A stretch of 64,000 nt of DNA, taken from NCBI GenBank assembly GCA_016169945.1, contig JADLSH010000082.1, positions 682,001-746,000 on the forward strand. The letters are read 5' to 3'. Under the pieces are notes generated by a model. That model saw only the letters and a program-made list of their open reading frames with translations, was not told the DNA's origin and ran no database searches. Both the position numbers and the translations under genes were made by a program. Of the stretch, positions 56,821 through 64,000 are shown piece after piece (the first letter of the stretch is position 1; every line of letters begins with the position of its first letter). This DNA is from Trachythela sp. YZ-2020 (taxonomy: Eukaryota; Cnidaria; Anthozoa; Malacalcyonacea; Clavulariidae).

Positions 56821-57120
56821 TTAAGATTCTTTCCTAGAATTAATGTATGTAGCAGTAATCCAGATCGATGGTCGATGACAGGAACCAACTCGCCAGATAA
56901 TGATATTTGTCTCTCGAACATTGTCTGGTTCATGCTCCACTTTGAATATCCATTCTAGGTTTGATGATCTTCTCCACATGCATATTGCAAGACCGGCTTG
57001 GTATCTTTTTTCTTGCAAAGATCCAACGACAACAAACTTCTCAGGATACATAACATCCACACTATTCTCCTCGTCATCAGACATTTGGTCACCACCAGCA
57101 GTGTCTTCCACATCCAACAT
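56821..57120 (-). other. Possible exon, weak HIRAN-like text
   Basis: A frame of 99 codons: SDDEENSVDVMYPEKFVVVG, LQEKRYQAGLAICMWRR, FKVEHEPDNVRETNIIIWRV. The EPDN...N pattern is reminiscent of HIRAN-type domains but too weak to assign. No flanking exon was found. Confidence 0.3.
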
Positions 57121-59773
57121 TTCAGTTAACTGTCGAATTTCCTATATAGTCGGCCACCTCCATCTCGATGATCAATGGGGTCAACAAACTACATGAATTT
57201 AAGAAACAGGTTCAGGAAGAATATGTAAAAGAACTCGAAGTAAAATGACTTTACTATCATAATATAAAAACACATCAAATTTTACGCACAGAAATATAAT
57301 ATCAAATTTAGTTAAGCACTTTCAAAGCCTTGATTTGTAGATGCTATATAGTTTCTTAAATATGAAAATAATCATTAAAATATGTACTTGAATAATCAGT
57401 GCCGTTCAAATATGAAATACTTTGAAAGTATTGGAGCCTGTTTTAGTCAAAACGTATGTGACTCACATTGAGTCAAAATGATATATAGGTTGTGTTTAAA
57501 TCATCTTACCTTGAAAACACAACTAGTATGCACTTCTATCAATGCAGGGCTACTGCATTCAGCGAACATTTCTTCGATTTTTATGCCATTAACAACCGGT
57601 GAAAATTCGCCATTTAAAAATATTTGGAGATGTGAACGCAGCGAGAAACAGTCGAACAGTGACGGCGCAGGCCGAGAAATGATAATATATAATTAACGTC
57701 CCTGGGCGCGTTGCATGTCGGTATACTCACCCAACCTCCTCTGGCAAGTCCCGTAGAAATACTCATTTACGGGACCTTGCTGCGGGACATATTTGGCAGG
57801 TCCCGACGTCCCTTGCGTCCCGTTTGAACGATTTGCTAGCCATCTTTTGCAGACATAATTTCAGGAACGCAGGGAAATTTTTCAAGTGTACTTCTCGCTC
57901 ACCCCGTTAAAGGAAAAAAAAGTGGAGGTTCTAATCGAAACCGTACTGATTTTTAGAGTAAAATTTCGCTACCGGTACACCGCTTTTGTTGACTGCATGT
58001 ATGAATTAACACAACTCGGATTAACATTTTAAACAAATTTATTCCTCTAAGTATAACAATTTTACAGAAATAAACAGTGATTAAGTATATTGTCCAGCTT
58101 AGAACGTTTGACTTTGTAAACATTTACTCTGTTAGCAAAAGCTTACGTTTCTGTCCCTTACGTGCTATGGGATATGGTTTATTGAGATCACAGCCGAATA
58201 GGGCTGCTCTAAACATCTGTTCTTACGGAACACTAGGGATTTCATTGCGGAATTGTTTTTAAATATGCTTGCGTGTTAAAATAAAGCAATTGCCACCGTC
58301 AAATTGTTTGATCAGTTACTTTTTCCTGAAACGTTGTAAGCCAGAAGCATATTTAAAAACAATCCCGCAATGAAGTCCCTTGTGTTCCGTAAGAGCATAT
58401 GTTTAGAGCAGCCCTGTTAGGCTGTGATCTCAATAAACCATATACTACACATTTGTGTTAAGCCCATAGCACGTAAGGGACAGAAAGGTAAAATTTTGCT
58501 AACAGAGGAAATGCTTACAAAGTCAAACGTTCTAAGCTGGACAATATACTTAATCGCTGTTTATTTCTGTAAAATTGTTATACTTAAAGGAATAAATTTG
58601 TTTAAAATGTTAATCCGTCTTGTGTTAATTCAGACATGCAGTCAACCAAAGCGGTGTACCGGTAGCGATCTTTCACTCTAAAAATAGGTACGCTAAGCGT
58701 ACATGTATCTGATCATGCGTATTTGCATAAATTGCATAATTGTATAATGAATGTCAATACATGAGGTCAATGTCACTCAATGAGTGTACCTATTACCCCA
58801 CATATAAGTGCAGCGCCTATAAGCGAATTTTCTTCAATTTTGGAAAAAATTTGGAGTAAATATTGACGTTTTATAGGCGCATGTGCTTATAAAATTTTGT
58901 AGGCGCACCCGCATGGGGTCTGGATACCAGAATTGGTCCATCCTTTTAATAGTGCAAAATATCAATGATATTATATAAAACGATAAATGCAAATTGCAAT
59001 TTTTAAGAAATAACGGCCTTGAAATTCCATGCTTATATCGAGTAAAAGAACCAAGATCAAAGGTGATTCAAGCTGAGTGTGTAATAAAAGAATACCTCAG
59101 ACGAATAAACCAGAAACAATAACTATTATCATTAACCATATAACTACAATTTATAATAGACAATCTTGATAATTTAAAGCATAAAAAGTATTTGTATCAT
59201 TAAAAAAGATAATCTGTTCATGTCTGTCTAACTTGGGCCTATAGCCAATGGGAGCAATGTTTAAAACAATTGTGAAACCTTCAGATTTTAGTCTTTTATA
59301 CTTGACAATAAAGGTTGTATATAACAGCACTATTTATTTTACACACCACATATAAATATTACATACCATCAACTAATTTAGTCCCCCCAGTCACAGCAGT
59401 TTGGGAAAGAAATGCCAAACTGCGCTTATATCTTTATACCAATCAAATATCAAAAGTATAAGGAGATTTTGACTATCGAAATGACAATTCCGTCAATTCG
59501 ATTTGACGATTTTGACCCAAATAGTGTTGAGAATAAATATTGCATTATTTTAACACTTATATGAGTGAACTTTGTCGAAATAGAAGCTCGAATAATGCAG
59601 GATATTCGTACAGTATTTAAAAAGGCTTACCTTGTTTCCTGATCCAAATGATATTGATATATTGCTAAGCAGGTCAAGTCAAGTCGATACTTTGTGTAAA
59701 TTGGCGAATCATTTCCACAGCGTAAAATGCTATCAAACCACTACCAATACTTACTAAAAATTATTCGGGGCTT

Positions 59774-60041
59774 CGGGGTTTCGGTGGCGCAGTTGCCTTT
59801 CATCTCTAAGGCCGCGGGTTCAAGTCTCAGTTAGAAATTTTTCAATGCGACTCGAACCCAGTCCTCAAGTCAAAAGAGTAAAGTCAACGCTCTTCCGAAA
59901 GTCGTGGGTTTTTTCCGGGTACCCCGGTTTCCTCCCAAAGGGAAAGTTGACAGGGTGGGTTAGGTAAAAGGGCCCACAGTAATTGGCATATGCTGCTGTG
60001 GTGACCGTGCCCTAGTTGGCGAAGCTAAATAAAAAAAATAC
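59774..60041 (+). repeat. tRNA-derived SINE
   Basis: A box TGGCGCAGTTG (59785-59795) and B box GGGTTCAAGTC (59816-59826) form the head. A central domain follows with GTGGGTTTTTTCCGGGTACC then CCGGTTTCCTCCCA (59904-59937), a block found widely in metazoan SINEs. The end is AAATAAAAAAAATA. It sits inside the 53786-60969 region. Confidence 0.8.
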
Positions 60042-60984
60042 TCCCTCGACTCTTGCCTTGTTCAAAATAGTACAGAAAATTAAAACTATCGTTGGTTTAA
60101 TGGATAATTTTCACCGTAATATATAAAATTCTACTCAAGTTACAATTCTCGCCCTTCAACAGTCTGCCATTTTGAAATAATTAATATCATTCCAGTTGTA
60201 CATAGAGATCAAGGAGCAATATTATAATTACGACATTTTAATTTAGGCTGTCGCTGATTGGCTACATGTTAACACACTTTTACGTACATTACAGAGGCGA
60301 TAGCATTATATCTGCATTTGCAGATACAAAACTCAGTACGGTTTCGATGAGAACCTCCACTTATTTTTCCTTTAACGGGGCGAGTGAAAAGTACACTTGA
60401 AAAATTTCCCTGCGTTCCTGAAATTATGTCCGCAAAAAGATGGCTAGCAAATCGTTCGAACGGGACGCAATGGACGTCGGGACCTGCAAAATATGTCCCG
60501 CAGCAAGCTCTCGTAAAGGAGTACTTCTACGGGACTTGCTAAATATGTCCCGCAAAAAAGTCCCGTAAATGAGTAATTCTACGGTACTTGCTAAATATGT
60601 GAGAACCCCGAGAGAACTCCCAGAGAACCCCTAGAGAACCCTCCAGGGAATCCCGAGGGAACCCCTGGGGAACCGCCAGGAACCCAGAGGGAACCCCTAG
60701 AGAATGTGGCTTTCTTTTAAACAGAAATATACAAAACGTCAAGTGATCTAAGCTGGAAAAGAGTGTAAAAGCTTCACAATATGTTTAATAACTGTTTATT
60801 TGTGTAAATTGTCATACTTAAAGAAATAAATTTTCTAAAACGTTAATACGTTGTAAATTTATACATGCAGCCAATCAAGCGGTGTCCTAGCAACAATATT
60901 TTGTTCAGAAAATGTATACATTTTCGTATTCGTTTAACCCCCTTTTTCGCCCTTTTGAATCCGAACAATAGCAATACAATAATA

Positions 60985-61853
60985 CAATACAATACAATAA
61001 AACTTTATTTTGACACGGTAAAAACTTCAGTACATTAATTAGATAGGAAAAATAATTACAACTGATTTCCAAGTTTGCCGTGTGGGAGTCATTTTACAAA
61101 TTATAGTAATAATTTAAGGAATTCTTAAATAGTGGTAACGAACGAAGCATTCGTATATCTTGAGGCAGATTATTCCACAACAAGGCTCCAGTATAAGAAA
61201 GGCTTCGTTTTAAATAGTTAGTTCGTGGCTTGGGCAAATTTAGCTTTGTTTCAGAGTTTCTTAAGTTGTACCCACTGTCGTGAACAGAGAAAATATTTTG
61301 TAGGTAAGATGGTGCATCACCATTGACTATTTTAAACATAATTCCAGCCTTAATCTTTTTGCGTCGTAAACAAAGATTGTCTAGGTGCAAATTATTCAAA
61401 AGAGGACTAGCACTTGATTCATAGTGCGACCTCGTAATGACTCTTACTGCTCGGTTTTGTAGTTTCTGTATTTTATTACTGAGAGTTTCTCCAAAACCGT
61501 CCCAGACTGAGCAGCATTAGTCAAAATGAGGTTGTATCAAGGCTTGATACACCGGAACAGCTGTTCTCGTACTTACAAATGGTCTAATACGTTTTAATGC
61601 ACCAATGGCTGAGGTAATTTTCTTAGTTAATTTCTCAATATGGGTTGACCAAGAAAGGTGTTTGTCGATATGTACTCTTAAGGATTAAACAGTATCGACT
61701 TTGTTGATTTCACTACCATCAAGCTTAATGGTTATATTACCCTCAGTAGCATTGATTCTTTGTCGAGATCCAATGGTCATAAACTCCGTTTTTGCAATAT
61801 TTAAACTGAGCTTATTTGTAATCAGCCAGCTTTTAAGACGTTCTAATTCAGAG
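60985..61853 (-). pseudogene. LINE E: 5'-truncated CR1-like LINE
   Basis: It starts within the RT (ELERLKSWLITNKLSLNIAK near 61840) and continues KTEFMTIGSRQRI, LDGSEINKVDTV (stop), SWSTHIEKLTKKITSAIGAL and SVWDGFGETLSNKIQKLQNR. It ends with the frame 61399-61094 (HLDNLCLRRKKIKAGIMFKI, GALLWNNLPQDIR). An ACAAT-type simple repeat (60968-61003) marks the 3' end. It separates the PolB fragment from the palindrome arm. Confidence 0.85.
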
Positions 61854-62864
61854 TTAATGACACTTTGGCTCTTTTAGCTCTTTTATTGATCAAATATTTT
61901 TCCAAATTAATTTCACTACGTTTAGTCAGGGGCGCCGGAAGGAAGCCGAAGCGGCGGGAGCAGCCCCATGAAAAGGGCGCGAGAAATTTGTAGGGGTGTC
62001 CGGGGATATCCTCCCCCGGAAAATATTTTGAATCTACACTCTCTGAAATGCCATTTCTTGCATTTTGAGTGGAGATTTTACATAATTCTGATATTATAAA
62101 ACCCAATATAAAATACACAAAAGGATGAAAGTCTACACATTTTTAAGATGATACACATATAAATCATACATACAGATTTCCAACTGTATATTTCCAATTT
62201 ATATAAACCTACGAGGGCTAGCCCGGTCACAATAATAATAATTTATTCATTTCAATGCACTTTATTGTTAAGAAAAAGGGCAACCGGTTGCCCCCGCGTG
62301 CCCCCGTACTATAAGGGCAGCGGGGGCAGCTCCCCCCGATATTAACCACTGATCTCATGATTTTAACAGAAAACAAAGGCAAATCTCCGGTAGGTGGATA
62401 CTTTTTTCGTTCTTCAACAAATATTTGTAAAAGATTTACAGTAAGATGGAAAGACATTGCCTAGTCCATTTTATGAGGTTATAATTTATACGCAGTACTG
62501 CACCACCAACGTTATCAGGTTAGTAAGTGTGTGCTCTATAATTTAGTGTACATGTAAATATATATGAAGTTATGAACTGCCCTCATTTCCTATTCTCGTC
62601 GCCGGTGGAAATTTTTCACTAAACTTTTCCCGTGAAAATTGAAATGGAAAACCATGGGGAAATCAATATCACTAGGGATCTGGGAATGTAGGGAGGTCAG
62701 GTAGGGATACTCAAAACACGGCCGCCATATTTGCTGGGGATACATATATCCCTAGTGATATGAGTATGGGGATACACAAAACACGGGGATACACATATCA
62801 CTGTGACACCGGTTCCCTCTTGGGACATTTCAACATGAATTAAATTAACATTCACACTATTGTT
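61854..62864 (-). pseudogene. Inverted PolB N-terminal fragment with insertion
   Basis: On the minus strand 62864-62808 reads SVNVNLIHVEMSQEGTG, and 61926-61860 continues KRSEINLEKYLINKRAKRAK. These are the same residues as 53690-53785 on the plus strand, so the two form an inverted pair. The intervening 61927-62807 is foreign: it starts CAGGGGCGCCGG, is GC-rich near 61930-62040 and 62280-62340, and resembles the ends of the 28132 hAT element. It includes a short palindrome (TATCACTAGGGA at 62669, complement at 62751). Confidence 0.65.
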
Positions 62865-64000
62865 CAGTGGCGTAGCTACCGGTCAAGCTTGTCATGCCCA
62901 GCATGACTAAAATTTTCACAAAACTGAGAATTTTTCCAAGTTCCGTCTAAAACATTGCTTTGTTTATACCAAAGCTCTAAAATTCAACATTGTCATTTTT
63001 CTGGATTTTTCATTATTGTTTTTTAAAAATTTTCCGCTTTCTATTACATTTACGCAATTTTACAGCCTTGCCGACTGTTGCCGTGTCTGTTTCCTAGCAA
63101 CTGCAGCTCTACAAAACTCTTTCCCGGTAATATATCGATTCACGCGCGACTCGTGTTTCATTCATGCTCTTTTCAGAAGGCATGAGTTGCTATAATATTT
63201 AATACAAATAATACTGGCTTCTGATTGGATAACTGGCCTTGCGCATGCTCAAAACGGCTGTTTATTGAGCCGAACTCATGCTATTTGGAGAAGGCATGAC
63301 TTGTACTGCCCTTCCTAGCGAGCTTTCCGCGCGACTGAACACACTTGTGTAAGGTGAGTAATTATCATATTTACATTGTCTTTGCGCGTTTATAGAATGG
63401 CTTCAGCAAGTGTGACGAATCCTGCCTCTATTGAAGCGGATATTATAAGTGATTTGCTGATTTTTAAGTTTAGATATAGGTAATGAGAACCATAATGGTG
63501 GTATGTAATTTATAATTGTAACAACAGTCCCTAAGTAAGCTGCGAAGTTGAAAAAATAAGAGTGAAATGTGATCGTATATTGACCATGTGTTGGTAGCAA
63601 GACAATGTTTTTCTTTTTATACCAATAGTTGCGGACCTGTGGTTGCAATTTATTTATAGTCCAGAGCTGCAGTTGTTTAAAATATCATGTTCAAAAAAGC
63701 AGTGTGACGCTTCAATATTTTGAATCATCCAAAAATGCTTTATTTTATATTTCAGGAAGAACCTTGCGAGAGTCGGTGATGCTGAAAATTGTCATAATTT
63801 TGGTGTTTTTATGAGGTTAATTTTGCGTTGAAACGTCCTTCAAAATGCAGCAAATAGCGTTTCCGAGCTTTAAAAAACCAAAAAATTTTCTGGGGGGCGA
63901 GCCCCCAAACCCCCACTAGGGGGCTCGCGCCTTTGGCACTCGGAAGTTGGCCGGGTTAAGCTAACCATGTTCATAAAAGCATGACCAGTCAATTCAAGCT
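62865..64000. mobile_element. Partial hAT-like element, runs off the window
   Basis: It opens CAGTGGCGTAGCTACC, a common hAT terminus, exactly where PolB text stops. The interior has no motif-bearing ORF. Near 63888-63935 lies a GC-rich palindrome (GGGGGGCGAGCCCCC, AGGGGGCTCGCG) like those near the ends of the 28132 element. The right end is outside. Confidence 0.5.

Larger units (their letters stand above)
53786..60969. repeat. 7-kb inverted-repeat region with nested palindromes
   Basis: The outer arms (about 53786-54170 and 60542-60969) are inverted copies that start inside PolB text. Inside are two more inverted pairs, 57745-57952 with 60334-60541, and 57950-58274 with 58346-58686. A block with CAGTTATTAAACATATTGTC or its variant occurs four times, twice per strand. 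The interiors 54171-55150, 55450-55960, 56290-56820, 57121-57744 and 58690-59770 hold AT-rich DNA without recognisable genes. Confidence 0.75.
49376..64000. mobile_element. Second Polinton-type unit, runs off the window
   Basis: It begins AGTAGGTAACCGCCCCC, sharing its first 11 bases with Polinton 1, and abuts repeat R1. TGACGTCA palindromes lie at 49505-49512 and 49533-49540. From 49815 it carries the same PolB N-terminal segment as Polinton 1's right arm. A Harbinger element and other insertions follow, then a palindromic region that ends in an inverted copy of the PolB segment (61860-62864). The right terminus is outside the window. It is degenerate, and no capsid or integrase is visible here. 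Confidence 0.6.

Noticed and set aside
1..64000. CRISPR arrays, bacterial operons or ribosome binding sites
   Set aside because: None seen. Introns, SINEs, LINEs and poly(A) signals show eukaryotic DNA.

Overview
This is a eukaryotic, AT-rich window that consists almost entirely of nested transposable elements. I see no convincing host gene. The element families (Polinton with chromodomain integrase, CR1-like LINEs, Penelope-like DNA with hammerhead ribozymes, PIF/Harbinger, hAT, P-like) and the protein wording suggest a marine invertebrate, most likely a cnidarian. The taxon is inference.

Layout. 1-3306: minus-strand Ty3/Gypsy relic carrying a tRNA-headed hairpin element and a 0.8-kb DNA transposon inserted in gag. 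3440-13232: plus-strand CR1-like LINE (LINE A), split by a 3.36-kb transposon with GCGA-rich ends (which holds LINE B) and by a 2.74-kb palindromic element with P-like ends. 13233-15700: no gene. 15700-47836: LINE C, split by a 26.5-kb rearranged Polinton (18118-44649) and carrying a Penelope-like fragment in its 3' UTR.

Polinton 1 is a giant palindrome. An arm with the terminal repeat and a DNA polymerase B (PolB) gene sits at each end (18118-32078 and 38913-44649). Between them is one virion/integrase block: truncated major capsid, basic virion protein, penton-like protein, integrase-chromodomain. The left arm carries an 8.8-kb element (18776-27593) with about 258-bp terminal inverted repeats, an intact PIF1-like helicase ORF and, convergent to it, a spliced P-element-type transposase. 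It also carries an 832-bp hAT element. A LINE (LINE D, 34360-37887) splits the integrase. The matching unoccupied sites in the right Polinton arm prove both left-arm insertions.

From 49376 to the end lies a second Polinton-type unit. It starts with the same 11 bases and carries the same PolB N-terminal segment, which is interrupted by a PIF/Harbinger element (50206-53228). It then runs into another palindromic region (about 53514 to 62864) with SINEs, a truncated LINE and partial hAT-like DNA.

How the genes relate: most coding sequence is broken by stops, frameshifts and insertions. The clearest intact ORFs are the PIF1-like helicase, LINE D ORF1 and two small Polinton proteins. The best candidate for an undescribed system is the P-transposase plus PIF1-helicase transposon. 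The second is the palindromic Polinton, which looks like the product of terminal inverted duplication. All coordinates and splice sites were read by eye. No alignment or database search was run.
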